From positions 3,344,715 to 3,408,714 of the forward strand of contig NZ_CP145904.1 in the NCBI RefSeq assembly GCF_036895565.1: DNA of 64,000 nt, in the 5' to 3' direction. Positions 35,740 through 44,849 of this stretch are shown in pieces. This DNA is from Flavobacterium sp. KS-LB2 (lineage in GTDB: Bacteria > Bacteroidota > Bacteroidia > Flavobacteriales > Flavobacteriaceae). The position numbers were made by a program, and so were the translations under genes. Below the pieces are notes generated by a model. It did no database searches. It saw only the letters and a list, made by a program, of their open reading frames with translations, and had not been told where the DNA came from. Every line of letters begins with the position of its first letter. Position 1 is the stretch's first letter.

Positions 35740-36484
35740 TTGGATCTGAGTCGAAAGCTACTAGTTGATTGTATATTATCTCTCGTACTTCATCCCGAAT
35801 TTCTTTTCGGTCAACGCCGGTTTTTCCTAAAGTTTCTATGTGTGAATGCATTTTTACACGCATAATTCCCGGGCTTCCGCTGAAAAAAGTATACGAAAAT
35901 CTCTTCTTGTTATCAGCAAAAGTAATGGGAACAATAGGAATTTCGTGTTCTATCGCCAAGCGAAAAGCACCGTCTTTGAAAGTATCTAACAAAATAGATT
36001 CATCATCCGGAACACCGCCTTCTGGAAAAATACAGATACTAAGCCCTTGATTGATTCTTTTTTGAGCACGATTAAAGACTTCCATTCTGCTTTTTGAAGA
36101 ACTTCTGTCTACCAAAATACAGGTTCTTTTGTAGAAAAATCCAAACAAAGGAATTTTTGAAAGCTCTTTTTTACCCACAAAAACAAACGGATTTCTAGTC
36201 AAGGCGAGCATCAGCATAATATCGGCCATGGAAGTGTGATTGGCAACAATCATATAACTTTTTTGGTATTCCATTTCTTGGCTTTTATCTATTTTATAAT
36301 AAAATCCCATCCCGAAAAGAATGAATTTTGCCCAAATACGAGCCATCTTAAAAAAATAAGGATAACCGCTTTCCGTCAAAATAGACAATACCAGAAAAGG
36401 AAACATCACCAATATGGGAATGGCCATCAAAATATAAAACCAAATGCGCCACAATACCCAAAAAATAATTTTTAATCCTCTCAT
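35723..36484 (-). CDS. Acyltransferase of the PlsC superfamily
   Basis: A 253-residue membrane acyltransferase distinct from the plsC at 20732-21466. It has an N-terminal hydrophobic segment (about 5-32), the catalytic motif ANHTSMADIML (NHxxxxD), KKELSKIPLFGFF and FPEGGVPDDES. It probably acylates lysophosphatidate or a lyso-ornithine or similar lipid. Its 3' end overlaps the convergent barrel gene by 17 bases. A -7 box ends just five bases before its start codon. Confidence 0.9.
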   Translation of the reverse strand: MRGLKIIFWVLWRIWFYILMAIPILVMFPFLVLSILTESGYPYFFKMARIWAKFILFGMGFYYKIDKSQEMEYQKSYMIVANHTSMADIMLMLALTRNPFVFVGKKELSKIPLFGFFYKRTCILVDRSSSKSRMEVFNRAQKRINQGLSICIFPEGGVPDDESILLDTFKDGAFRLAIEHEIPIVPITFADNKKRFSYTFFSGSPGIMRVKMHSHIETLGKTGVDRKEIRDEVREIIYNQLVAFDSDPIKSYS

Positions 36485-36489
36485 AAGTT

Positions 36490-36497
36490 CAAAAGTA
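36490..36497 (-). promoter_or_regulatory. -7 promoter box (TACTTTTG) for the acyltransferase, next to the start codon
   Basis: An exact TAnnTTTG match on the minus strand ending five bases before the ATG at 36484. It implies an mRNA with almost no 5' leader. Confidence 0.5.
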
Positions 36498-36621
36498 AGA
36501 AATCGTAGGCGAATAATAATAAAAGAATTTGCTTTGGAAAGCTAAGTATTAGAAAAACTTTACAATCGTTGCAAACTTTGCGAAAATCTTTGCGAACTTT
36601 GCGGTTAAGAAAAAAGAAATA

Positions 36622-37596
36622 ATGGCAAAAATACTTACAGGCGTTCAAAGTACAGGAACACCACATTTAGGAAACTTACTTGGCGCAATCATTCCCGCAA
36701 TAGCTTTATCAAATAAACCTGAAAACGAATCCTTTCTTTTCATTGCCGATTTACATTCAATAACACAAATAAAAAACGGCGAAACCTTACGAACCAATAC
36801 CTACAGTACCGCTGCAGCTTGGTTGGCGTGTGGTTTGAATGTAGACAAAGTAGTTTTCTACAGACAATCTGACGTGCCTCAAACAGCGGAATTATCCTGG
36901 TATTTAAGTTGTTTTTTTCCTTTTCAACGCTTGACATTAGCACACTCTTTCAAAGACAAAGCCGATAGACTCGAAGATGTAAACGCTGGTTTGTTTTCGT
37001 ATCCAATGTTAATGGCTGCCGATATTTTATTATACGATGCAGAGTTTGTTCCAGTAGGAAAAGACCAATTGCAACACCTTGAAATCACACGTGATGTAGC
37101 ATCCCGTTTCAACCACCAAATGGGAGAAACGTTCGTACTTCCCGAAGCCAAAATTCAGGAAGACAGCATGTTGATTCCGGGAACCAATGGCGGAAAAATG
37201 AGTAAATCAGCCAATAATATTATCAACATATTCCTGGATGATAAGTCCTTACGCAAACAAGTGATGAGCATTGAAACCGACAGCACGCCGCTGGAAGATC
37301 CTAAAAATCCAGATACGTGCAATGCTTTTGCTATTTATTCCTTATTGGCAAATGAAGAACAAATCGCAGCGATGAAAGCCAATTACCTTGGCGGAAATTA
37401 CGGTTACGGTCACGCCAAACAAGCCTTGTTTGAATTGATTACAGAAACTTTCAAAACCGAAAGAGAGAAATACAATTACTACATCAATAATCTTACTGAA
37501 GTTGATGCACTTTTAAAGATTGGTGCTCAAAAAGCAGCTGCTGTTGCGAATGGAGTGCTGGCAAGAGTAAGAGAAAAATTAGGATTTGAAGTGTAA
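36622..37596 (+). CDS. trpS: Tryptophan--tRNA ligase
   Basis: Charges tRNA-Trp. The class I signatures are TGVQSTGTPHLGNLLGAI (HIGH region, read as HLGN at 15-18) and GGKMSKSANNIIN (KMSKS). The 324-residue length is normal. It is monocistronic, preceded by ACTTTGCGAAA-type tandem sequence and followed by an inverted repeat and a probable terminator. Confidence 0.96.
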   Translation: MAKILTGVQSTGTPHLGNLLGAIIPAIALSNKPENESFLFIADLHSITQIKNGETLRTNTYSTAAAWLACGLNVDKVVFYRQSDVPQTAELSWYLSCFFPFQRLTLAHSFKDKADRLEDVNAGLFSYPMLMAADILLYDAEFVPVGKDQLQHLEITRDVASRFNHQMGETFVLPEAKIQEDSMLIPGTNGGKMSKSANNIINIFLDDKSLRKQVMSIETDSTPLEDPKNPDTCNAFAIYSLLANEEQIAAMKANYLGGNYGYGHAKQALFELITETFKTEREKYNYYINNLTEVDALLKIGAQKAAAVANGVLARVREKLGFEV

Positions 37597-37616
37597 CAAT
37601 CCATTTTTAAAACTTT

Positions 37617-37668
37617 AAGTCATGTAAGATTTTTTACCTTTAAAACTTTTAGAAAACTTACATGACTT
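37617..37668. repeat. Inverted repeat downstream of trpS
   Basis: Perfect 12-base arms AAGTCATGTAAG and CTTACATGACTT are separated by 28 bases of A- and T-rich sequence. No T-run follows directly, so it may be a repeat element rather than a terminator. It lies in the 342-base gap after trpS, which otherwise holds a second hairpin and the leader of the next gene. Confidence 0.55.
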
Positions 37669-37698
37669 ATCTGTTTAAATCAAATCACGTTTATAGCA

Positions 37699-37737
37699 AT
37701 CCCTTTTTAGTTCAATGGTCTGGAAAGGGAATTTTTT
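37699..37737 (+). terminator. Probable trpS terminator
   Basis: The arms CCCTTT (37701) and AAAGGG (37724) are followed by ATTTTTTT. The loop is 17 bases, so confidence is moderate. Confidence 0.45.
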
Positions 37738-37835
37738 TAAATATCACTAAAAGTGGGTATTTCCATTACAATAAACACTTCCTATGTTTGTAAACAGCTA
37801 TTAGGATAAATAGTCTTAACTTTACGAATCAAACT

Positions 37836-39573
37836 ATGAAACAAACCAAAAACCAAAAACCAAAAACCAAAAACCAAAAACCAAAAAGCAAAAAGCTACA
37901 TTAGCAAATTTCTACTTCTTTTTGTTCTAACAATAACGTTGAGCAATTGCCAAGCAGAGGAAGATGTAGTTAGAGAAGAAGATCAAATAAATGCTATTTA
38001 TAAAGATGAAACAGTTCGTTATTTGGAAGAACTCAAATTAAATGCTACTAAAAAACAGTTAAATAAAATTGAAGAATTGTCCGCTGCAATTGACATGAAT
38101 ACTCTAAAAATTTATGATTTAAAATCTACTCAAAAAGTACTAATTGTTGACGTAAAATCTTTAAATGGAGTAGAAACTTCAAACAAAATCAAGACCCTTT
38201 TCTTCCTGATTGAAAATAAAATTATTCGATCCAGAATTGTTACTTTTAGCGATAAAACCTCTTTTAATGATAAAGATTATAATAAAATGATTCTTTCCAT
38301 TTTAGATCATAATAAAGATAAAAATCAGTATTCTGGCCTTATATCGTTTTACAGTCCATATCAAAACAAACTACTTACAGATCAATTTGAAAGTGGGATT
38401 CTTACAGAAAACGGGACTTTAAGCCTAAAAAGCACCAAAAATAAAATCGGAAAAACCAATGGTTGTACTGATTGGTATTGGGTAACATACTATTCTAATG
38501 GTACACAAACCAGTCAATACGTGTATACCACCTGCACTCCTTGTGAAGAAATGGCGTATAAAACAACAAATGATTGTGGTGGCGGAAGCGGTGGTGGTTC
38601 TAGCTCAGGCGGGACAGGAGGCGGGCCCAGTTTTCCGAATTCGCCCAATACGAACGACACATACGATTACTTCTCGCCAGAAGGCGAACACGTTAGGTTT
38701 CAGTTTATAGATAACATTTGGAAAATCATTCTAATCAGCCTACCTGAAGTTGTAGTGAAGTCAGTTCCTGAATCACGTCCTTACTTGATTTTTGATTGGC
38801 CTCAAGACCAACAAAAAGCTTATGGTGAAGGATTTATTTTTACTTATGAATCAGAAACGGGAAGTTGGGAAGGAGTGCCTGCAACCGATCAACTTTTGGC
38901 TGAAGTTATAGAAGATCAAATTGATGATAGTAAACTTGACCCTTGCCCAAAAGAGGTTATGCAACAACTCAAAAATACAACAAATTCCGATATAGTTAAT
39001 GTGCTGAAGAAATTGGGAGCAAGCAGTATATATACCGTAAATATGGTCATGGAGCCAGCAGCTACTTATGCAGAGACTCAACGAATTTCCAAAAATAATT
39101 ATGTAATTAGAGTTGATAGAACTAGCTCTACAGATGGCACAAAATTATTTAAAGCCACAGCATTGGTACACGAGGTGATACATGCGTACTTTTTGAGCAT
39201 CGTAGACGATTATAATTACAACTACCCTACCAATGCTCCAATGGCCGATTTTCCTGAATTATTTGAGGCATATGTAAAAAAAACATATCCTAATCCGAGC
39301 GATGCACAACACAAAGAAATGGCTGATAAATATGTAGATGCTATGGCATCGGCATTGCAAGAATATGATGCAAATTATACTGTGCCATATCAAGTTTACA
39401 AAGATTTAGCTTGGGGTGGTTTAAGAGATGCTCCAGTATTTAATGCTACATTTCCTCCAGGAAGTGCCGAAAGAATTAGAATTACAAATAGATACAACGC
39501 AGAATCTACTGGTCATTCTGTTGGAGATGGAACTCCAAATGCACAAACACCAGTGGGAAAACCATGTAATTAA
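37836..39573 (+). CDS. HExxH lipoprotein, phase-variable; out of frame in this copy
   Basis: An ATG at 37836 opens a lysine-rich start but reaches TAG at 37902. In the +1 frame after the repeat, an uninterrupted frame gives KSYISKFLLLFVLTITLSNC, a complete lipoprotein signal with cysteine at 37948-37950, then about 540 mature residues to the stop. Six perfect CCAAAAA units (37846-37887) lie between. Removing one unit (or adding two) joins the two parts into a 576-residue lipoprotein. The mature part has a GGGSGGGSSSGGTGGGP linker and an HEVIHAY zinc motif (39169-39183). No named family is recognised. Internal TTG initiation at 37939 would yield a product without signal peptide. Confidence 0.75.
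37846..37894 (+). repeat. Seven-base tandem repeat (CCAAAAA)x6 plus one variant unit, within a signal peptide
   Basis: Six exact copies of CCAAAAA at 37846-37887, then GCAAAAA at 37888-37894. A unit of seven is not a multiple of three, so each gain or loss shifts the reading frame; copy numbers 5, 8 and 11 give the full lipoprotein, others do not. Confidence 0.9.
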
Positions 39574-39584
39574 ACTTTGAAACG

Positions 39585-40202
39585 ATGAAAAACTACTTTA
39601 TTTACACCGTCATTATTTTATTATCCATAACAAATTTTTCAAATATGTTGTTTGCACAATCAACAAATGAAAAATACAAAGCGCTTAACGACTATTTTGA
39701 AACAATTGTAAAAGATTCAACCCAAGATGTGTTTGTTGCTAAAGAAAAAATTAATTCCAATGAGACTTTAAATATATTTGGATTAAACGAAATATTGATT
39801 GTTGATCCAGCAGGAAATTGGAAAAGTGACACTACGTTATACAAAAAGAAAGACTTCGAAATGATGAAGAAAGAATACAAAAACAGATGTGTTCCAGGTA
39901 AGAGAATTTGGTGGTGTAATGACGATTACTGGACGAAAGATGATTTTAGGTATAAAAAAGTTGTTTTAGAAAGTATGAATAGAGATAAAGGGATAGAGCT
40001 TATTTTTGAGAAATATAATGGAATAGACATTGACGTGTATGGTTTTTCCGAACCTATTTATTACCAAAATAACAAATATGTTGTTTTTACGGTACATAAA
40101 TCACATATGGCAGGGACAAATACAATTATTGTTATAATGAAAAAAATTAAATGCAAATGGATTGTGACACACCAAGGGTCGAACCATAATATTATAAACT
40201 AA
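39585..40202 (+). CDS. Secreted protein of unknown function, partner of the HExxH lipoprotein
   Basis: A 205-residue exported protein. MKNYFIYTVIILLSITNFSNMLFAQ is a Sec signal peptide ending after FAQ. The mature part is basic, has few recognisable motifs, and contains three cysteines near KNRCVPGKRIWWCNDDYW and the late KKIKCKW. It starts 12 bases after the lipoprotein stop, so the two are likely co-transcribed. It might be a substrate, inhibitor or partner of the metalloprotease-like neighbour; none of these is shown. Ends at a run of A residues. Confidence 0.7.
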   Translation: MKNYFIYTVIILLSITNFSNMLFAQSTNEKYKALNDYFETIVKDSTQDVFVAKEKINSNETLNIFGLNEILIVDPAGNWKSDTTLYKKKDFEMMKKEYKNRCVPGKRIWWCNDDYWTKDDFRYKKVVLESMNRDKGIELIFEKYNGIDIDVYGFSEPIYYQNNKYVVFTVHKSHMAGTNTIIVIMKKIKCKWIVTHQGSNHNIIN

Positions 40203-40250
40203 AAAAAAAAATTGATATTTTCTCGTTAAATTTAAATGTTTGAACCTACG

Positions 40251-40286
40251 AAAAAGCAGTTTCCGTATTTAGGAACTGCTTTTTTT
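40251..40286. terminator. Terminator between the secreted protein and dprA
   Basis: The arms AAAAAGCAGTTTCC and GGAACTGCTTTTTT (one bulge) lie between convergent genes; the right arm overlaps the dprA stop codon. Confidence 0.75.
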
Positions 40287-41385
40287 ATATCGCCTCAAAC
40301 AATTTCCCCGGCAGAGGTCGTATCACGCCTTTCAATTCCATATTCAATAGCATTCCAGAGATTTTATAAATAGGAAAATCACAGCGCAAAGCAATAATAT
40401 CCATCAGTTCTTTTCCTGTTTTAAGGAGGTAATCGTATACTTTTTGCTCATCATCATCTAAGCTTACAAACAATTGTTTCTGTACGGGTTTGGATTCCTT
40501 CTGAATATCCCAATTCAAAATATAGATCAAATCCGCAGCACTCGTCAAGACATTTGCTTTTTGGGTTTTTATCAGGTTGTTGCAACCCTGGCTGTATTTA
40601 TCCGTAACACGTCCCGGAACGGCAAAAACATCTCGATTGTAATCATTGGCCAAATTTGCCGTGATTAAAGATCCGCCTCTATCCGCTGATTCAATTACGA
40701 TAGTCGCTTCAGACATTCCTGCAACGATTCTGTTTCTTCGTACGAAATTTTCTTTATCGGGATTCGAGGAACTCCAAAACTCGGTCATAAAACCACCGTT
40801 CTGCTCGACTTTCGATACATATTTTTTATGGGTTTTCGGGTAAATTTGGTTCAACCCATGCGCTACAACTCCTATCGTCTGTAAATTATGTTCCATTGCC
40901 AATTGGTGTGCGACAATATCAACGCCATAGGCAAAACCACTGACAATTATAGGATCCAGTGGAGCTAAATCTTCGATCAGTTTTCTACAAAATTCCGTTC
41001 CATACGAGGTAATTTGGCGCGTTCCTACAATACTGATTATTCTTCTGTTTTTTAAATTGATATTTCCAGATGTGAATAATAAAAGTGGTCCATCAATACA
41101 ATGTTTCAACCGTTCCGGATAGTCTTCATCCTGAAAATAAACTGCATTTATTTCATTTGCTTTTATAAACTCCAGTTCTTGAGTTGCTTTTTCGAAAACC
41201 GATTTGTCCTTTAAATTTTTCATCAAAACAGATCCTACTCCATCAATAGCAGCGAGTTGCGAAGCCTTTGTATTAAAAACCGCTTCTGCAGTTCCAAAAT
41301 GGGTAATCAGTTTTTTGGCCATGATGTCGCCTACGCCTTCTATTCTTTGCAATGCCAATAAATAAAATAAATCCTGCTCTTTCAT
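40285..41385 (-). CDS. dprA: DNA-processing protein DprA
   Basis: Loads RecA on incoming single-stranded DNA during natural transformation. It has 366 residues: an N-terminal helix-hairpin-helix-like region (LQRIEGVGDIMAKKLI, LAAIDGVGSVLMKNL), the Rossmann-like core with IVGTRQITSYGTEFCRKLIEDL and SGFAYGVDIVAHQLAME, the stretch GGSLITANLANDYNRDVFAVPG, and a C-terminal winged-helix-like end. Suggests competence potential, which would also favour genome plasticity. No other competence gene is in the window. Confidence 0.94.
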   Translation of the reverse strand: MKEQDLFYLLALQRIEGVGDIMAKKLITHFGTAEAVFNTKASQLAAIDGVGSVLMKNLKDKSVFEKATQELEFIKANEINAVYFQDEDYPERLKHCIDGPLLLFTSGNINLKNRRIISIVGTRQITSYGTEFCRKLIEDLAPLDPIIVSGFAYGVDIVAHQLAMEHNLQTIGVVAHGLNQIYPKTHKKYVSKVEQNGGFMTEFWSSSNPDKENFVRRNRIVAGMSEATIVIESADRGGSLITANLANDYNRDVFAVPGRVTDKYSQGCNNLIKTQKANVLTSAADLIYILNWDIQKESKPVQKQLFVSLDDDEQKVYDYLLKTGKELMDIIALRCDFPIYKISGMLLNMELKGVIRPLPGKLFEAI

Positions 41386-41451
41386 GCTAATTGTTTGAGA
41401 GTGAAATGTATAAATTTTTATGCGGATTGTTAATAAAAATTGTGAATAAAA

Positions 41452-41482
41452 TTTTGATAACTATTTTGGTTGTATAACTTTG
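41452..41482 (+). promoter_or_regulatory. Promoter of the HU-SPOR gene (TTTTG, 18 bases, TAACTTTG)
   Basis: TTTTG at 41452-41456 and TAACTTTG at 41475-41482 are 18 bases apart, matching the Bacteroidota -33/-7 layout. The -7 box ends five bases before ATG 41488, which rules out the in-frame codon at 41470 as start and implies a leaderless transcript. Confidence 0.65.
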
Positions 41483-41487
41483 TAAGT

Positions 41488-42432
41488 ATGAAAATCGAAC
41501 TATACATCGCGCAGCTTTTATACCGTTATCAATGTGTTACCGTTCCTGGTTTCGGAGCTTTTTTGACCGAAATTCAATCGGCTAAACTAAACGAAAGTAC
41601 AAATTCATTTTCTCCTCCCAAAAAAATGATCGCTTTCAATGCTAATCTAAAAAACAATGATGGTTTATTAGCCAATCATATCGCTTTAGCGGAGAAAACT
41701 TCTTATGAATATGCCGTAAGTAAAATTCAATACGAGGTATTTAATTGGAAAAAAGCATTTGAAGAAAACGAACTTATTTCAATAAAAAATGTAGGTGATC
41801 TTCGCTTGAATGCAGATAAAAATATCGTTTTCACACCTTACGATCAAACGAATTATTTAACTAGTTCTTTTGGTTTGGCTCCATTTGTTTCGCCTCTTGT
41901 AAAAAGAGAAATCTTTGAAAAAGAAGTAGCAGCAATTGAAGAAAAAGCTACCATAACAATGGTTCCTGAAACAAGAACAGCAAATCCATATTTAAAATAT
42001 GCCGCTATTTTTGTATTAGGATTGGGACTTGTAGGAAGTATTGGTTATCCAATGTATCAAAACCAAATTGCCTCAGAAACAATGCTTGTTGAAACTGCAG
42101 TTCAAAAACAAGTTCAAAATAAAATTCAGCAAGCTACTTTCTTCATCGAAAGTCCGGTTCCTGCTGTTACACTTTCGGTAAAATCCGATAAAGAGATAAA
42201 AATGCCGTATCACATTATGGCAGGCGTGTACCGAGAAGAAAAAAATGCCAACAAAACCTTGCGCATTTTAACGCGTTTAGGATATGATGCTAAACGAATC
42301 GCTCCTAACAAAAACGGTTATTTTCCAGTGTTATACGGAAGCTACGCTACTTTTGCCGAAGCTGAAAAAGCAAAAAAAGAAATCAATGAAAAGCACAATC
42401 CAGAAGCTTGGATATTAATTCAATCACTATAA
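41488..42432 (+). CDS. HU-like/SPOR domain protein
   Basis: A 314-residue protein. The start is placed at MKIELYIAQLLYRYQCVTVPGFGAFLTE because the promoter box lies just upstream; the frame opens at 41470. The N-terminal 130 residues hold a bacterial HU-CCDC81-like region (YQCVTVPGFGAFLTE, then LISIKNVGDLRLNADKNIVF). A membrane helix (about 165-190, YAAIFVLGLGLVGSIGYP) precedes a C-terminal SPOR domain (YHIMAGVYREEKNANKTLRILTRLGYDAKRI). SPOR domains bind denuded peptidoglycan at division sites, so it may link DNA or the inner face to septal wall. DNA binding is inferred. Confidence 0.85.
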   Translation: MKIELYIAQLLYRYQCVTVPGFGAFLTEIQSAKLNESTNSFSPPKKMIAFNANLKNNDGLLANHIALAEKTSYEYAVSKIQYEVFNWKKAFEENELISIKNVGDLRLNADKNIVFTPYDQTNYLTSSFGLAPFVSPLVKREIFEKEVAAIEEKATITMVPETRTANPYLKYAAIFVLGLGLVGSIGYPMYQNQIASETMLVETAVQKQVQNKIQQATFFIESPVPAVTLSVKSDKEIKMPYHIMAGVYREEKNANKTLRILTRLGYDAKRIAPNKNGYFPVLYGSYATFAEAEKAKKEINEKHNPEAWILIQSL

Positions 42433-42476
42433 AAACTAAAAAACCCTATTCTTACCGAATAGGGTTTTTTAGTTTT
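42432..42476. terminator. Bidirectional terminator between HU-SPOR and helicase genes
   Basis: Perfect 20-base arms, AAAACTAAAAAACCCTATTC and its complement, enclose a five-base loop, TTACC. A very strong hairpin. Confidence 0.85.
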
Positions 42477-42490
42477 AACACATTCTGTTT

Positions 42491-44758
42491 TTAATTCAAA
42501 CTCGCTTTGTACATCCTCGCCTCTTCCCAAGAAAATTTTTGTCCGTGTTGTTCCATCAAGGCATTGAGTGATTCTTCTCGGTATCCTGCAAAAGCGGTTG
42601 CTAAATCCTGTAGTTTATCCTCGGGCAAAACTTCTGAAATGGCTACTGCTTTGGTTTGTATCAACTTGACGAAATGCGAATAAATGGTTTGTTTGGTCAA
42701 CACTCTAATGGTCGCAATGTCATCAATAGATTTCTTTTCGACCCACAATTCGTAGGTTTCCTGAACGGTAGATTTCTTTAGTACAGTTGTTTTTGCTTTT
42801 TTCGAAGTGTAGCGTTCCGCATCTTTTTCGTCATCAATTAAAGTAATGTTTAGTTCTTTAAACTGATTTTGTATGGCTTCCGTTTTACGGCTGATGTATT
42901 TTTTTATTTCTGAAGATGTCAATTTCTCTTTCGAAATGGTTTCGCCCGCCACAACGGTTTCTATCAATAATTTGGCCTTCATTAAGCGCAACACAGCTTT
43001 GGTTTGCAGTTCTTCCAGCACGATTAATTCATCATAAAACATTTTTGCTTTTTTGATGCGTTTTACTTCTTCGATTTTCCAAAGAATTTCAAAAACCAAG
43101 TCGTCCATTGGTTTTAAGAAATAACTAAAAGCCGCTTGAATGCGTTCCGAAACATGATTCAAATCAACTGTTTCAGGAGCAAAAAGCTTGTTCAATTGCG
43201 CAATGAATTTTTGGGATGGATCCAAAAGCTGATCTACTTGTTCCGCTTGCTTTTTTGCCCAAACCGCATGTTTGGATTTTCCTGAAACTTCCGAATTTTC
43301 GTTGTAACTGAATCGGTGATTGCGCCATTCTTGAGCCAAATCATTCCAATCGAACGTGTTTATCAAATAGTTATGAATGAAATTCTTGGTTTCAAAATGT
43401 AATGCATTGGCTAAAAATGAATCCGAAGCTTTGTTCAACGAATAATCCATCACATCCTGATCGTTTGAAATGCCATTCATACGCAGCGGAGAAAGCAAAA
43501 TAAGCCCTTCTAACGAGCGCAAACGCGACAATGCGACATAAGCTTGTCCCGGCAGAAAAACTTGCGAAACATCAAGCGCGGCTCTGTCAAATGTCAAACC
43601 TTGGCTTTTATGCACTGTAATGGCCCATGCTAATTTGATGGGATAATGCACAAAAGTACCCAAAACTTCTTCTTCAATTTCCTTAGTAGTTTGATCTACT
43701 TTGTAGCGAATGTTTTGCCATTCGTATTTTTCAACTTCTATAGTTTTGTTTTCTTCTGGGAAATGAACTAGGATTTCTTGGCTTCCCAATGATTTTATAA
43801 CTCCCATTTTTCCGTTGAAATAATGCTTGTCAAACGACAAATCGTTTTTTACAAACATGATTTGCGCGCCCACTTTTAACTTCAGCTCTTGTTCCACGGG
43901 GAATATTTTATCCGGAAAATCTCCAGTGATAACGGTTTTATAGGTCACTAATTTCCCTTCAAGATCTTCCAAAGCCTGAGCATTCATGGAATCGGCTTTG
44001 TTGTTGTGCGTAGTTAATGTGATGTATCCTTTGTTTGCTTTTAAATCAAAATCAGGTTTTACGTATTGGTTTAACGTTTGAATGTCTTGCTGGGAAATCT
44101 GGTTGTTGCGCAGATTATTCAAAACCGAAATAAAGGTATCATCGGTTTGACGAAAAATCTTAGACAATTCAATGTATAAAGGCGGATGTTGCTGCACGAC
44201 ATGCGAATGGAAAAAGAATTTTCCTTTGTAATAGGTTTTCAGCGTACGCCATTCTTCGTCCCTGATTACCGGTGGCAATTGCAATAAATCGCCAATATAC
44301 AAGACCTGAACGCCACCAAAAGCAGTATTTTTCTTGCGTACCGTTTGCATCATATAATCCATAGCGTCCAATAAATCAGCTCGAAGCATACTGACTTCAT
44401 CTATAATCAACAATTCCATATTTCGAATCACCGATTTCTTTAAACCACTCATTTTGAAATGCCTACGCAACGTAGCTTTGGTTTCAAACTTGGTGCTTTC
44501 AGAAAATTGAGGCGATGAATTATCCGGAATAAATCCTCCAAACGGCAACTGAAACATCGAGTGAATCGTAACACCGCCCGCATTTAAAGCGGCAATTCCC
44601 GTTGGCGCCACAACAACAGTATTCTTGTGCGTGGTTTGGATAATTTCCCGTAAAAGTGTGGTTTTTCCCGTCCCTGCTTTCCCTGTAAGGAAAACGGATC
44701 GATGCGTTTGATTGATGAATCGTAAAGTGTAAGCGGCGGCTTCTGAAATGGTTTGCAT
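42491..44758 (-). CDS. PIF1-like helicase with C-terminal helicase HTH domain
   Basis: A superfamily 1B 5'-3' helicase of 755 residues. Walker A GKAGTGKTT (residues 26-34), Walker B IIDEVSMLRADLLDAMDY, GAQIMFVKND, the TVHKSQGLTFDRAALD motif and VALSRLRSLEGL are complete. A C-terminal helix-turn-helix with HRDC-like sequence follows (KKSIDDIATIRVLTKQTIYSHFVKL). Likely unwinds DNA or RNA-DNA structures, possibly G-quadruplexes; the substrate is inferred from the family. Confidence 0.92.
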   Translation of the reverse strand: MQTISEAAAYTLRFINQTHRSVFLTGKAGTGKTTLLREIIQTTHKNTVVVAPTGIAALNAGGVTIHSMFQLPFGGFIPDNSSPQFSESTKFETKATLRRHFKMSGLKKSVIRNMELLIIDEVSMLRADLLDAMDYMMQTVRKKNTAFGGVQVLYIGDLLQLPPVIRDEEWRTLKTYYKGKFFFHSHVVQQHPPLYIELSKIFRQTDDTFISVLNNLRNNQISQQDIQTLNQYVKPDFDLKANKGYITLTTHNNKADSMNAQALEDLEGKLVTYKTVITGDFPDKIFPVEQELKLKVGAQIMFVKNDLSFDKHYFNGKMGVIKSLGSQEILVHFPEENKTIEVEKYEWQNIRYKVDQTTKEIEEEVLGTFVHYPIKLAWAITVHKSQGLTFDRAALDVSQVFLPGQAYVALSRLRSLEGLILLSPLRMNGISNDQDVMDYSLNKASDSFLANALHFETKNFIHNYLINTFDWNDLAQEWRNHRFSYNENSEVSGKSKHAVWAKKQAEQVDQLLDPSQKFIAQLNKLFAPETVDLNHVSERIQAAFSYFLKPMDDLVFEILWKIEEVKRIKKAKMFYDELIVLEELQTKAVLRLMKAKLLIETVVAGETISKEKLTSSEIKKYISRKTEAIQNQFKELNITLIDDEKDAERYTSKKAKTTVLKKSTVQETYELWVEKKSIDDIATIRVLTKQTIYSHFVKLIQTKAVAISEVLPEDKLQDLATAFAGYREESLNALMEQHGQKFSWEEARMYKASLN
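43890..43905. other. Degenerate parS-like site inside the helicase gene
   Basis: TGTTCCACGGGGAATA matches the palindrome TGTTCCACGTGGAACA at 14 of 16 positions. It lacks the central CACGTG, so binding by ParB is uncertain. Confidence 0.25.
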
Positions 44759-44849
44759 TAGGCGTGTATATATAAAGCTAAAGTATTGAAAATTAGGAAT
44801 ACTATTTTAATTTTCTGAAAACATTTTAGGATTAAAATTCAACTGTTTT

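Noticed and set aside
36575..36603. ACTTTGCGAAA tandem copies before trpS as a regulatory array
   Set aside because: Three imperfect units only; spacing is irregular and no promoter match could be fixed.
37846..37894. CCAAAAA tandem array considered as a CRISPR or satellite array
   Set aside because: Unit is seven bases with no spacers; it lies at a signal peptide and fits a coding phase switch.
37939..37941. TTG at 37939 as the true start of the HExxH lipoprotein
   Set aside because: It would begin inside the lipobox (LSNC), leaving no signal peptide, while a full signal is encoded just upstream in the same frame.
41470..41487. Upstream start of the HU-SPOR gene at 41470
   Set aside because: It overlaps the TAACTTTG promoter box at 41475-41482.
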